Below are positions 47,402-56,485 of a DNA stretch of 64,000 bases, one piece after another (position 1 is the first letter of the stretch; every line of letters starts with the position of its first letter). Made by a program: the position numbers and the translations under genes. Origin of the DNA: Maribacter dokdonensis DSW-8 (GTDB lineage Bacteria; Bacteroidota; Bacteroidia; Flavobacteriales; Flavobacteriaceae); NCBI RefSeq assembly GCF_001447995.1, contig NZ_LDPE01000001.1, forward strand, positions 496,001-560,000. Reading direction: 5' to 3'. Under the pieces are notes generated by a model. That model searched no databases. It had not been told where the DNA came from and saw nothing but the letters and a program-made list of their open reading frames with translations.

Positions 47402-47580
47402 AGAAACTAAATTTTAAAAATCCGTGCAAAAATACAGAATTTATAGGCTTACACGGCTTAGATTTTGATCTAATTCTCTAAAAGATGCTTAAGTTAGCAC
47501 TTCATAACATTTAACTAGCTATTAACAACATCTGGTGATCTTGTTTATTATTTTTGACTATCACCAGTCCCATATACTAT

Positions 47581-48963
47581 ATGATAAGAATTTTACTCTC
47601 TACTTGCGTAGCCTTATTAGTGGGTTGTTCCTCCACAAAAAAAGATTCTGACACCGTACTTTTTGCTGGTGAAATTGTAAACCCAACAAGTGATCAAGTA
47701 ATTTTACTTAAAGGTGGATCAAAAGTAGATTCAGCAAAACTTGATGAAAATAACAGGTTCAAGTTTAAATTATCTTCAATTGAAAATGGTCTTTACCATT
47801 TTAATATAGCTCCAGAACACCAATATGTGTATTTAGAAAAAGGTGATAGCCTTATGGTTAGGCTCAATACAATATATTTTGATGAATCTTTAGTTTTTTC
47901 TGGCAGTAATGAAGAAACAAATAATTTTCTCTTAGATCTTTTCTTGGCAACAGAAGTAGAAGATTCTGACATGTATTCTGAATACTACGAATTGGAACCC
48001 TTGGAATTTTTAGAGAAAATCAAATCTCTAAAGCAACAAAAAGTCAATAAACTAAATGAACTGAATGCTGAAAATTTAATTTCCAATCAAGCTATTAAAT
48101 TACTAACGGGGAGCATTGACTATACCTACAACAGATACAAAGAAATATATCCTTTTAGACATAAAAGAAAAACAGCAGAGGAAAATTTTCATGATTTACC
48201 AAAAGACTTCTATACCTATAGAAGCGACATAAATTACGATGACCATACACTAACTTACCTTAGACCCTATTATGACTTCATGAAAGCTCATTTAGGAAAT
48301 TTATCTTACATGACCTGTATGGATAACTGTGGTGATATTCATGAAAACGTAAGCAAACAATTACATTACAAAAAACACAAGCTCCATTTAATAGATAGCC
48401 TTGTCGTTGAGAAGGAATTAAGGGACAACTTATTTAGAAATGTTGCATTTGACTACCTATTAAAGAAAAAAGATGCTCCGGAAAACACTGAAATTTTCAT
48501 CAAAGAATTTAAGAAGGTCTCAAAGAACAATATGCACTTAGCGGAAATTGAGAATCTTTATCAGGGAATTGCAAATCTTCAACCCACCAAAATGATTCCC
48601 AATCTTTCTGTTCTTACTTTTGAAAACGAATCAAAAACTCTAACGGAGATTGCCGCAAACAAAAAGGTATTATTCTATTTTTGGTCTGGCACCAATAGAA
48701 AACAGTATTTAGATATCTTCAAGAGAATTGCTGTTCTGAAAGAAAACAAGCCTGATCACGAACTTATAGGTATTAATATTAAAACCGACTATGACCAGTG
48801 GAAGAACATACTAACCACACTTGGTGTAGACCCAACATTACAATATCATAGTAACGATTTTAAGGAACTTACCGAAAAATTGGTGTTATATCCCATCAAT
48901 AAAGCTATCATAACGGACAACTCTGTAATTGTTGACGGTTTTTCAAATATTTACAAAAATTAA
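47581..48963 (+). CDS. Lipoprotein with DUF4369-like and cysteine-free thioredoxin-like domains
   Basis: About 460 aa from ATG 47581 (an earlier ATG at 47554 lengthens the signal). Lipobox LLVGC. N-terminal DUF4369-like beta-domain (about 20-110), a long helical middle, and a C-terminal thioredoxin-like domain whose active-site loop reads FWSGTNRKQYLD instead of WCxxC. Two cysteines in the middle (MTCMDNCGD) are in a different place. It probably does not act as a disulfide reductase; binding or structural use is more likely. Overlaps the convergent SDR gene by 4 nt. Confidence 0.7.
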   Translation: MIRILLSTCVALLVGCSSTKKDSDTVLFAGEIVNPTSDQVILLKGGSKVDSAKLDENNRFKFKLSSIENGLYHFNIAPEHQYVYLEKGDSLMVRLNTIYFDESLVFSGSNEETNNFLLDLFLATEVEDSDMYSEYYELEPLEFLEKIKSLKQQKVNKLNELNAENLISNQAIKLLTGSIDYTYNRYKEIYPFRHKRKTAEENFHDLPKDFYTYRSDINYDDHTLTYLRPYYDFMKAHLGNLSYMTCMDNCGDIHENVSKQLHYKKHKLHLIDSLVVEKELRDNLFRNVAFDYLLKKKDAPENTEIFIKEFKKVSKNNMHLAEIENLYQGIANLQPTKMIPNLSVLTFENESKTLTEIAANKKVLFYFWSGTNRKQYLDIFKRIAVLKENKPDHELIGINIKTDYDQWKNILTTLGVDPTLQYHSNDFKELTEKLVLYPINKAIITDNSVIVDGFSNIYKN

Positions 48964-49769
48964 TGAGAGCTATGGCTTTCCAACAATTTCTCAAACCAAA
49001 GTCCTGGTAATATATTTTTAAGTGTCAATGAAAATTTTTGAATGAAGGAACCAACTTTATAGTGAGGTTTTGGATTTTTTGTTTCAATAATTTTTGCAAT
49101 TTTTCTACCTACATCTGCCGGGTCCCCCCCACTATCAACATCAGCATCAATAGCCTCAAGAGTATTCTTGTAAGCACTTTTATACGGAGAATTATCATAC
49201 ACAGGAGTATGGTACCTACCAGAAGCAATATTTGTTGCAAAATCTCCCGGAGCCAATGTGGTAAGCTTAACCCCAAATTGCTTGGTTTCCATTCTATAGC
49301 TTTCGGTAACAATTTCTAAAGCCCCTTTAGATGCCGAGTAAATACCTCTATAGGGCAGCCCCATATAACCGGCAATTGAAGTAATATTAATAATAAGACC
49401 ATTTTTTTGACTGCGCATGATGGGCAAAATGTTGTTCATTACGTTTAATGGACCATTAAAATTTGTTGCAAAAGCATTAAGTACTTCTTCATGCGGTGTT
49501 TCTTCCATAGGACCGGTAATACCTATACCTGCATTATTGATCAATACATCAATCTTATTTTCTTTCCCTAAAAGTGTATTGATACATTGTTTAATGGTTT
49601 CTACATTTCTGACATTCATTTCCAAAAGAGGAAAATCCGTAAATGAAGGATATCTACTTACATCACGAGTTGTACCGTATACGATGTACCCTTTACTCTT
49701 TAAATGTATGCCTATTGCTTTTCCAATTCCTGAAGACCCACCTGTTATTAGTACTACTTTTGTTTTCAT
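48960..49769 (-). CDS. Short-chain dehydrogenase/reductase
   Basis: 269 aa. Classical SDR: GGSSGIGKA (10-18), NNAG (78-81), Ser131, Tyr144 and Lys148 (YSASK). The TTRD segment after strand 2 supports NADP(H). A C-terminal hydrophobic stretch may associate with membrane. Substrate unknown; similar to retinol/ketosteroid-type SDRs. Confidence 0.88.
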   Translation of the reverse strand: MKTKVVLITGGSSGIGKAIGIHLKSKGYIVYGTTRDVSRYPSFTDFPLLEMNVRNVETIKQCINTLLGKENKIDVLINNAGIGITGPMEETPHEEVLNAFATNFNGPLNVMNNILPIMRSQKNGLIINITSIAGYMGLPYRGIYSASKGALEIVTESYRMETKQFGVKLTTLAPGDFATNIASGRYHTPVYDNSPYKSAYKNTLEAIDADVDSGGDPADVGRKIAKIIETKNPKPHYKVGSFIQKFSLTLKNILPGLWFEKLLESHSSH

Positions 49770-49860
49770 TTTAAAGAAAATAAGTGATGCTAAATTTTAT
49801 ATAGAGTTGATTTTGAATATATTACCCAAGTTTAAGTTCTTTCACTTTTGGGTACAAAAA

Positions 49861-49958
49861 AAGGCAAGCTACCTACATCGCACCGCTACGACCGTATACC
49901 CTTGCTGCGTTCCCACCCTGGGGGATTCTACAGGAGCTGGTCGTGTAGGACTTGCCGG
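49861..49958 (-). ncRNA. ffs: Signal recognition particle RNA, bacterial small type (4.5S-like)
   Basis: Read on the minus strand, the sequence folds into one long hairpin: GGCAAG with CTTGCC at the ends, CCTACA with TGTAGG, and CGACC with GGTCG. The apex carries the conserved SRP domain IV (GGGAACG tetraloop region followed by CAGCAAGGG). A T-run follows the 3' end (49860-49853). The RNA pairs with Ffh to target membrane proteins. Ends are approximate to a few nt. The promoter upstream fits exactly. The rest of the 49770-50091 gap shows nothing else. Confidence 0.93.
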
Positions 49959-49961
49959 GTG

Positions 49962-49991
49962 CAAATATACAATCTTTTAAAACTTTGACAA
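49962..49991 (-). promoter_or_regulatory. Promoter of the SRP RNA gene
   Basis: On the minus strand: TTG (49991-49989), 19-nt spacer, -7 box TATATTTG (49969-49962). A start about 5 nt downstream coincides with the predicted RNA 5' end. Confidence 0.8.
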
Positions 49992-50091
49992 TCCTTTTAG
50001 TTTCTAATTTTAATGAATTAAATTGCCTTTTATTAACAATCACTCATGCTTTTAGTGGATTACCACTAATTCTAAAACACCGATTTACTTA

Positions 50092-51147
50092 ATGAATATC
50101 TTCAAAATAATCTGTATTATTCTTATTACCAGCATTTTCACTTCTTGCGGCAGTGGCAACCAAAAAGCCTCTTCATTATTTGAAATTAAATTAGAGAATA
50201 ATTTAAAACAAATAAATCAAAATCAAGAAATAGGTGTTTCCATCAACAACAAGAAAGAAAAACAGATAGAAAGTGTGGAATATAGTATTGACAACACTAT
50301 TTTATCTGTGAATAATGGTAAAATTAAAGTCAATCTGCCTACACTAGGGCATAAAGTTTTAACTGCTAAAATTACTTTTGATGGTGAAACTGTTGAAATA
50401 AACAAGAATCTCAAATTACTATCAGAAGAGGCTCCGGAGATATATACATATAATATCATAAATGAATTTCCCCACGATACCAAAGCCTACACCCAAGGTT
50501 TAGAATTTTACAACGACACTCTTTACGAATCAACAGGTAAAAAGGGTCAATCTTTTTTAAGAAAATTGAACTTTAAAACTGGGGAAGTATACAAGCAAAT
50601 AGATTTAGACGCCGCGTATTTTGGTGAAGGCATTACAATTCTCAATGACAAAATCTACCAACTTACTTGGCAAAGTGGCTTGGGCTTTATTTACGACCTA
50701 AATACTTTTAAAAAACTTGATAATTTTCAATATGGAAAAAGTCGAGAAGGTTGGGGATTAACCAATGATGGCACAAAAATTTTTAAAAGTGATGGTACGG
50801 AAAAAATTTGGTTCATAAACCCCAACACCATGACAGAAGAAGGTCATATAGAAACAGTGACCAATTCCTCTATTTTTAATTCTGCCAATGAACTGGAATA
50901 TGTAGATGGCAAGATATATGCCAACGTATACCAAAAACCCAGCGTTATGATCATTGACAGCAAAACCGGTGCAATTGAAGGGGTTATTAATTTTAGCGGC
51001 TTAAGCGATAAAATAACCAAAACAGATAATTGGGACAAAGTAAATTATGTTCTCAACGGTATTGCCTACCATCCAGAACGAAAGACATTTTTTGTTACCG
51101 GCAAATTTTGGGATAAAATGTTTGAAGTTCAAATACAGAAAAAATAG
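50092..51147 (+). CDS. Glutaminyl-peptide cyclotransferase (beta-propeller type), lipoprotein
   Basis: 351 aa. Lipobox IFTSC, an N-terminal Ig-like beta domain (about 25-115), then a glutamine cyclotransferase propeller: FPHDTKAYTQGLEF, YESTGKKGQS, FGEGITI, QLTWQSG, GWGLTNDGT, NELEYVDGKIYANVY and LNGIAYHPERKTFFVTGK. It converts N-terminal Gln of proteins to pyroglutamate, useful since many exported flavobacterial proteins begin with Gln after signal cleavage. One nt separates it from the next gene. Confidence 0.92.
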   Translation: MNIFKIICIILITSIFTSCGSGNQKASSLFEIKLENNLKQINQNQEIGVSINNKKEKQIESVEYSIDNTILSVNNGKIKVNLPTLGHKVLTAKITFDGETVEINKNLKLLSEEAPEIYTYNIINEFPHDTKAYTQGLEFYNDTLYESTGKKGQSFLRKLNFKTGEVYKQIDLDAAYFGEGITILNDKIYQLTWQSGLGFIYDLNTFKKLDNFQYGKSREGWGLTNDGTKIFKSDGTEKIWFINPNTMTEEGHIETVTNSSIFNSANELEYVDGKIYANVYQKPSVMIIDSKTGAIEGVINFSGLSDKITKTDNWDKVNYVLNGIAYHPERKTFFVTGKFWDKMFEVQIQKK

Positions 51148-51148
51148 A

Positions 51149-51538
51149 ATGAATTCATTTCAAAAGGAAATTACAGTTTCTGTAGATGACTTAGATGATT
51201 TAAACCATGTTAATAACGTAAGATACGTTCAATGGATTCAAGACATTTCTAAAGAGCATTGGCAAACAAAAGCATCTCCCATAATGCAAGATGAAGTTAT
51301 CTGGGTAGTATTAAGTCATCATATTGAATATAAACGTGCGGCGGTTTTGAACGACCGAATTAAAATAACTACCTATATAGACTCCAGTTCAGGTGCAAAG
51401 TCAATTAGAGTGGTTGAGATGAAACACGCTGTTACCAACAAGCTACTTGTAAAATCAAGCACAGAGTGGTGTCTTCTAGAAAGCAAATCTTACAAACCCA
51501 TGAGAATTCCAGACGAAATAAAGGAAATTTTCATATAA
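51149..51538 (+). CDS. Acyl-CoA thioesterase, hotdog fold (4HBT-like)
   Basis: 129 aa from ATG 51149, one nt after the cyclotransferase stop; an open frame upstream lies inside that gene and is rejected. The sequence VDDLDDLNHVNNVRYVQWIQD holds the conserved DxxxHVNN and Tyr of 4-hydroxybenzoyl-CoA-type thioesterases; the Asp/Asn region provides catalysis. Coupled to the upstream gene by position only. Confidence 0.85.
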   Translation: MNSFQKEITVSVDDLDDLNHVNNVRYVQWIQDISKEHWQTKASPIMQDEVIWVVLSHHIEYKRAAVLNDRIKITTYIDSSSGAKSIRVVEMKHAVTNKLLVKSSTEWCLLESKSYKPMRIPDEIKEIFI

Positions 51539-51564
51539 CTTAGGTGTTGTAAAATTAGAATCAC

Positions 51565-53091
51565 GTGCGTACCAAAATATTTATCATCTTACCGCTACTA
51601 TTTGCCATTTTATGGTCCGCAGCATGTAGAAAAGATTTTGAATATGCACCCAGTAATGGTCATCTTTCTTTTTCCAAGGATACTGTCTATCTAGATACGG
51701 TATTTTCAAATATTGGTAGTAGCACGTACACGCTAAAGGTTTTTAATGACACGAAGGACGATTTGGTAATACCTAATATAGCTCTTGAAAATGGCACCGC
51801 GAGTTTCTACAGACTTAATGTTGATGGTGTCGCCGGTAAAGAATTTAATAATATACCTATTTATGCAAAGGACAGCCTTTTTATTCTAATTGAAACAAAC
51901 ATTGATATTGTAGAACCCACGGCTAATGAATTACTTTATACAGACGCTATTCAGTTCGATAGTGGGTCATATCAACAATCTGTGCAATTAGTAACCTTAG
52001 CAAAAGATGCCATATTCCTTTACCCAAACGACGAATTAAAGAGTCAATCTGAAATAATAGATGTTCAAGTTGACGAATCAACGGAACCTATAGAATTAGA
52101 AGGATTTGTGCTAACAGACGACTATTTAACCTTTAAAAACGATAAACCCTACGTAGTTTATGGCTACGTTATAGTTGAGGAGAACAAAAAATTAAATATT
52201 GAGGCTGGATCTAGAATACACTTCCATCAAAATTCTGGTATTTTGGTAAAAAATGGAGGTTCTATTTCAATAAATGGAGAGCTCAGTGACAACCAGGAAC
52301 TCTTAGAAGGGGAAGTACTATTTGAAGGTGATAGGCTTGAACCGGATTTTGACAACGTCACAGGGCAATGGGGCGCCATCTGGATAAGCTCTGGAAGTCA
52401 GAACAATACCATTAATTATTTAACCATTAAGAATGCACAAATTGGTTTGTTTGTTGAAGGAAGGGAAAACAATCCTGAATCTACCCTAACCATAAAAAAT
52501 ACCAAGATTTTCAACAGTTCTACCACTAATCTTTGGGCAAGAAATGCAAATATTACTGGGGAAAATTTAGTAATAGGCAGTGCTGGCAATTCGTCTTTAC
52601 TTATAGAAAATGGTGGATATTATAGCTTTACACATTCAACTATATCCAATTATTGGAACAAAGGTTTTAGGTTCAATGCCGCTTTGGAAATTAGAAACGA
52701 TACTAGAACCAATCCTGAATTAACATACGACTTGCAAAAAGCAGAATTCAAAAATTCAATTATTGATGGCAATAGTCAAATTGAAATTTCATTGAACCCT
52801 AACGGGCAAGATACATTTAATTATTCCTTTGAAAATTGTTTTATCAAAATCAATGAAAGTAATGCTTCAAATTACCCCGATAACACGGCATTTTTTAGCA
52901 ATATCATTATGTCCGGAGAACTAGATTATTTTTCACCCATTGATAACGATTTTAGAATAGGATTTGAAAGTGAAGCCATTAACAAAGGGGATGTAAATAC
53001 AGCAAACACCGTACCCTATGATATTTTAGGAATTTCAAGAATATCTTCTCCAGATTTAGGAGCCTATCAAGCAATTGAAGAGGAATTTTAG
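51565..53091 (+). CDS. Right-handed beta-helix lipoprotein
   Basis: 508 aa starting at GTG 51565. Lipobox WSAAC. An N-terminal beta-sandwich (about 25-150; contains LDTVFSNIGSSTYTLKVFN, a choice-of-anchor-like domain) precedes parallel beta-helix repeats from about residue 190 (NIEAGSRIHFHQNSGILVKN, GSISINGEL). It closes with SPDLGAYQ, the ending usual in choice-of-anchor Q proteins. Surface carbohydrate binding or structural role is likely; no catalytic residues identified. Confidence 0.78.
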   Translation: MRTKIFIILPLLFAILWSAACRKDFEYAPSNGHLSFSKDTVYLDTVFSNIGSSTYTLKVFNDTKDDLVIPNIALENGTASFYRLNVDGVAGKEFNNIPIYAKDSLFILIETNIDIVEPTANELLYTDAIQFDSGSYQQSVQLVTLAKDAIFLYPNDELKSQSEIIDVQVDESTEPIELEGFVLTDDYLTFKNDKPYVVYGYVIVEENKKLNIEAGSRIHFHQNSGILVKNGGSISINGELSDNQELLEGEVLFEGDRLEPDFDNVTGQWGAIWISSGSQNNTINYLTIKNAQIGLFVEGRENNPESTLTIKNTKIFNSSTTNLWARNANITGENLVIGSAGNSSLLIENGGYYSFTHSTISNYWNKGFRFNAALEIRNDTRTNPELTYDLQKAEFKNSIIDGNSQIEISLNPNGQDTFNYSFENCFIKINESNASNYPDNTAFFSNIIMSGELDYFSPIDNDFRIGFESEAINKGDVNTANTVPYDILGISRISSPDLGAYQAIEEEF

Positions 53092-53235
53092 TTATAATTC
53101 TTATTTAACTGCAAGATTTTTCGCTCACAAACCCCATAAACATTGATTTTATAAATATATCCTCTGTTTTTATAAGGACATTCTAGGTCAACCTTTTATA
53201 ACCTATGTTTAATTTCGTGGTATACGCTATATCAT

Positions 53236-53967
53236 TTGAATTATACTTACACCATAATAGACTCTGATGCTGTTTCAAATTTACAGCTACATGCTTTCTT
53301 AGATGAGTATGGCGATTTTGAGTGTATAAATACAACGAACAACCCTTCTGATGGTTTAAACGATATTCTTAAATATTCCCCGGATATTGTTTTCATAAAC
53401 CTAAATAATGACTATGCCTCTGTTTTTTTAATGATTACCGAGATTCATCAATATATGAATCAGCTTCCTATTTTGATCGGTATTGCTACAACCAAGAATT
53501 ACGCATATGATGCAATCAAAAACGGTTTTTTTGATTACTGGTTGCAACCATTCAATGAATTTGATATTCGTAAATCATTGATGAAGCTTCAAAAGCGCAT
53601 GCCAAAGGAAAAAGCACCGGCTACCCTATGCTTAAAATCATATAACGATTTTCAATATTTGGACACCAATGATATTTTATATCTAAAAGCCGATAATAAT
53701 ACAACGGAGTTTTTCATGAAAGACGGCACAATTATTAACGCCTATAAGACGTTAAAGACTTTTGAGAATACCTTGCCCAAGAACTTTATGCGTATTCACC
53801 AAAGCTATATTGTAAACACCAATTATGTCTCTCGTATAAACTTTGGTAAATCTATATGCGCCATAAAAAAGGTAAACGAAAATATCCCATTCTCTAAATC
53901 TTACCGTGAGAATATGGACAATTTAAAAAGTATACTCAACAAAAACACACTTTCCGCCTTAAATTAA
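53236..53967 (+). CDS. LytTR-family regulator with degenerate (pseudo) receiver domain
   Basis: 243 aa from TTG 53236. The N-terminal receiver-like domain (1-120) keeps an acidic start (IIDSDA) but has Asn55 (VFINLNN) where the phosphorylated Asp should be, and Gln104 (YWLQPF) in place of the invariant Lys. The C-terminal half (about 130-237) is a LytTR DNA-binding domain with DILYLKADNNTTEFF and FMRIHQSYIVN. So it is probably not controlled by phosphorylation. It precedes a small secreted peptide gene and a histidine kinase. Confidence 0.85.
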   Translation: MNYTYTIIDSDAVSNLQLHAFLDEYGDFECINTTNNPSDGLNDILKYSPDIVFINLNNDYASVFLMITEIHQYMNQLPILIGIATTKNYAYDAIKNGFFDYWLQPFNEFDIRKSLMKLQKRMPKEKAPATLCLKSYNDFQYLDTNDILYLKADNNTTEFFMKDGTIINAYKTLKTFENTLPKNFMRIHQSYIVNTNYVSRINFGKSICAIKKVNENIPFSKSYRENMDNLKSILNKNTLSALN

Positions 53968-54037
53968 TGAATTCTCTCAAAATTAGGTCATATACTCACA
54001 GAACCTAACCATCCACTCATAGCTGTGATTTTATCAT

Positions 54038-54065
54038 TTGTTACTGACTTTATCATATTACTTTG
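54038..54065 (+). promoter_or_regulatory. Possible promoter of the small peptide gene
   Basis: TTG (54038-54040), 17-nt spacer, TTACTTTG (54058-54065), one base from the TAnnTTTG consensus, 38 nt before the ATG. Short spacing and an imperfect -7 box keep confidence low. Confidence 0.4.
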
Positions 54066-54103
54066 GTAGTATAATAAACCAAAAACCCCTTAAAACACAC
54101 AGT

Positions 54104-54280
54104 ATGAAAAAAGTAACAAGTATTTTAGCAGTAGCAGTAATGACTTTAGGACTAGTTTCAACGGCTATTCAAAACACAAATAACGAATTTGACTTTCTAA
54201 ACGACATCTCAAAAGCTCTTACATGTAATGATTGCGACGCTCCTTTAGGAGACAGAATTCCACCGAAAAAAATTGCATAG
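54104..54280 (+). CDS. Small secreted peptide (58 aa) with CxxC motif
   Basis: Starts MKKVTSILAVAV: a good signal peptide with cleavage near VSTA (about residue 21). The mature part is about 37 residues, acidic, with CNDCD near the C-terminus and a basic tail (IPPKKIA). An in-frame start at 54038 is too early and lacks a signal. It is followed by a very strong terminator, so it makes a short monocistronic mRNA. No characterised family recognised. Its place between a LytTR regulator and a sensor kinase makes a signalling or cargo role possible. Confidence 0.65.
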   Translation: MKKVTSILAVAVMTLGLVSTAIQNTNNEFDFLNDISKALTCNDCDAPLGDRIPPKKIA

Positions 54281-54300
54281 AGATAAAAAATATTAATACA

Positions 54301-54340
54301 AAAAAAGCCTTTAACGCGAACGTTAAAGGCTTTTTTTATA
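54301..54340 (+). terminator. Strong terminator after the small peptide gene
   Basis: A 16-bp perfect stem (54301-54316 with 54321-54336), CGAA tetraloop-like loop and T-run. It separates the peptide gene from the kinase gene, whose start is only 33 nt further on. Confidence 0.92.
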
Positions 54341-54372
54341 CCTTGGTTTTATTATCATATTAAAACCCATTT

Positions 54373-56409
54373 TTGAATAAGTACTATTTATCATTAATAT
54401 TATCTTGCTTACTGCTTAGCTTTAGCTGTTCTAAAACAGAATCCGCAAAACCAACTATAGTAGAAAAGCAGGAAAATGACAGCATATCTATATGGATAGA
54501 TGAAAGTTACAACGCAAATTCAGAAAGAAAATTAGAATTACAAAATAAAGCCTTTCAACTAGCAAAGAATACATCTAATGACACCTTAAAATCAAAGTAT
54601 TTTTCTAATCTTTCATTTAACCAGCAGTTTCTTTCAGATAGCTTATTATTTCGGAAAATAAATAAAGAAGCCATCTTAATAAATAAGCAAATTAAAGATT
54701 CTACCGCTTTAGGATATGCCTATTGGGACCTAGCATATTTTTTTGATAACCATATTGTAAAAGATAGTTCTTTTTATTTTTACACAGAGGCACTCAACAT
54801 TTTTACCGGTATTGGAGACAGAGCAATTATTGGACGAATGTATTTAAATATGGCCGGCATTCAAATGAAAATTAAAGATTATGTAGGTAGCGAAGCCAAT
54901 ACCATAAAGGCAATAGAGAATTTTAAAATTATAGAAGATAATGAAAAACTCTATAGATGCTACAATCTATTAGGAATTGTACTGGGGGATTTGAAAGAAT
55001 TTGACAAATCTTTAGCGTATTACAACGAAGCATTATTTTATTTAGAAAAGACACCAAATAGTACTATTGAAAAGGCAAGTGTTTCTAATAACATAGGTGT
55101 AAATTATAGGCATCTTAAACTTTACGATAAAGCAATTCACAACTTTGAAAATGTACTGAAAATAAATAATTTACACATAAAACACCCCAGTTTATTTGCC
55201 AAAGCGATTAGTAATTTAGCCACTTCTAAATTATATGCACAGGACACTTTGAATGTAGAGAATCTGTTCAAAAAATCAATTGAAATAAAAAAAGAAGAAA
55301 ATGAACTTGCCAGTTTATCTTCAAGTTATTTCAACTATGCTGAATATAAAGCATATGCAAAAGACACTATAAATGCTATTGAAAAATTAAAGAAATCAGA
55401 AAATTTAGCACGGGAATCTAGTTCAAACGAACAGTTATTAAAAACTTGGCAGTACTTAGCCATTTTAGATAAAAATAACGCTTCAGATTATTTCAAAAAA
55501 TTTACTAAACTAAATGATAGTCTACTATTTGAAGAACGCAAACAACAGAATAAATTTGCTCGAATACGCTTTGAAACTGACGAATTTATTGCAGAAAATA
55601 TTGAGTTAGAAAGTGAAAAACAGGTTCTGTCCAAGCAAAAGCAAATTTGGATCGGTATTGCTACCGGTTTCTTTTTACTGGGGCTATCTGTCTACATCAT
55701 TATCAACCAACGTGCAAAAAATCAAAAATTAAGGTTTGACCAGCAACAGCAAGCCAACAACCAAGAGATTTTTAATTTGATGTTAATGCAAAAGCAAAAA
55801 GTAGATGAAGTAAAAAGGCTAGAGCAAAAACGAATTTCAGAAGAACTACATGATGGGGTTTTAGGTAAAATGCTGGGTGCAAGAATGATACTAACAGGTT
55901 TAAATAAACGTGCCACGGATGAAGCTATTCAAGAAAAATCAAAAGCCCTGGGATCATTACAAGAAATTGAAAATGAGATACGAGCAATTTCACATGAATT
56001 GAGCCATAGCGCTTATCAAAAAATTAGCAACTTTACAGATTCTGTAGAAACACTGCTTGCCAATAATCGCAATACTAAAATCAAAACCATTTTCCACTTT
56101 AATGAAGATGAAAACTGGGATAGCCTAGCTGGTGAAATTAAAATTAACGTATACCGAATTATACAAGAAACTTTTCAAAATGCAATTAAGCATTCAAAAT
56201 GCTCATTCTTTGAAGTTACGTTTTACAGAGATGATGAACAGTTTAATGTCATTATGAGTGATAATGGTATAGGCTACAATGTAAATAAGGGTAAAAAAGG
56301 AATAGGAATTAGAAATATTACTTCTAGAATTGAAAAATTAAATGGTTCATTTCATATAGACTCAACAGAAGGCCAGGGCACTACCATATCTTTAAATATC
56401 CCCATTTAA
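54373..56409 (+). CDS. TPR-containing sensor histidine kinase (NarL-type partner, HisKA_3)
   Basis: 678 aa from TTG 54373. Signal or lipoprotein-like N-terminus (SFSCSK), then periplasmic TPR repeats (about 90-390; pairs such as FDKSLAYYNEALFYLEK), one membrane helix (about 425-445), a coiled segment, HisKA_3 with phosphoacceptor His493 in EELHDGVLG, and a HATPase_c with NAIKHSK, DNGIGY and GIGIRNI. The TPRs probably sense a protein or peptide ligand outside the membrane. The cognate regulator gene follows after about 76 nt. Confidence 0.92.
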   Translation: MNKYYLSLILSCLLLSFSCSKTESAKPTIVEKQENDSISIWIDESYNANSERKLELQNKAFQLAKNTSNDTLKSKYFSNLSFNQQFLSDSLLFRKINKEAILINKQIKDSTALGYAYWDLAYFFDNHIVKDSSFYFYTEALNIFTGIGDRAIIGRMYLNMAGIQMKIKDYVGSEANTIKAIENFKIIEDNEKLYRCYNLLGIVLGDLKEFDKSLAYYNEALFYLEKTPNSTIEKASVSNNIGVNYRHLKLYDKAIHNFENVLKINNLHIKHPSLFAKAISNLATSKLYAQDTLNVENLFKKSIEIKKEENELASLSSSYFNYAEYKAYAKDTINAIEKLKKSENLARESSSNEQLLKTWQYLAILDKNNASDYFKKFTKLNDSLLFEERKQQNKFARIRFETDEFIAENIELESEKQVLSKQKQIWIGIATGFFLLGLSVYIIINQRAKNQKLRFDQQQQANNQEIFNLMLMQKQKVDEVKRLEQKRISEELHDGVLGKMLGARMILTGLNKRATDEAIQEKSKALGSLQEIENEIRAISHELSHSAYQKISNFTDSVETLLANNRNTKIKTIFHFNEDENWDSLAGEIKINVYRIIQETFQNAIKHSKCSFFEVTFYRDDEQFNVIMSDNGIGYNVNKGKKGIGIRNITSRIEKLNGSFHIDSTEGQGTTISLNIPI

Positions 56410-56485
56410 AATAGAAAGTAATAATTTTACAAATAATAATAGTTTATATTAATACGTTTAGTAAATTAGATTAGAATCACAACTT

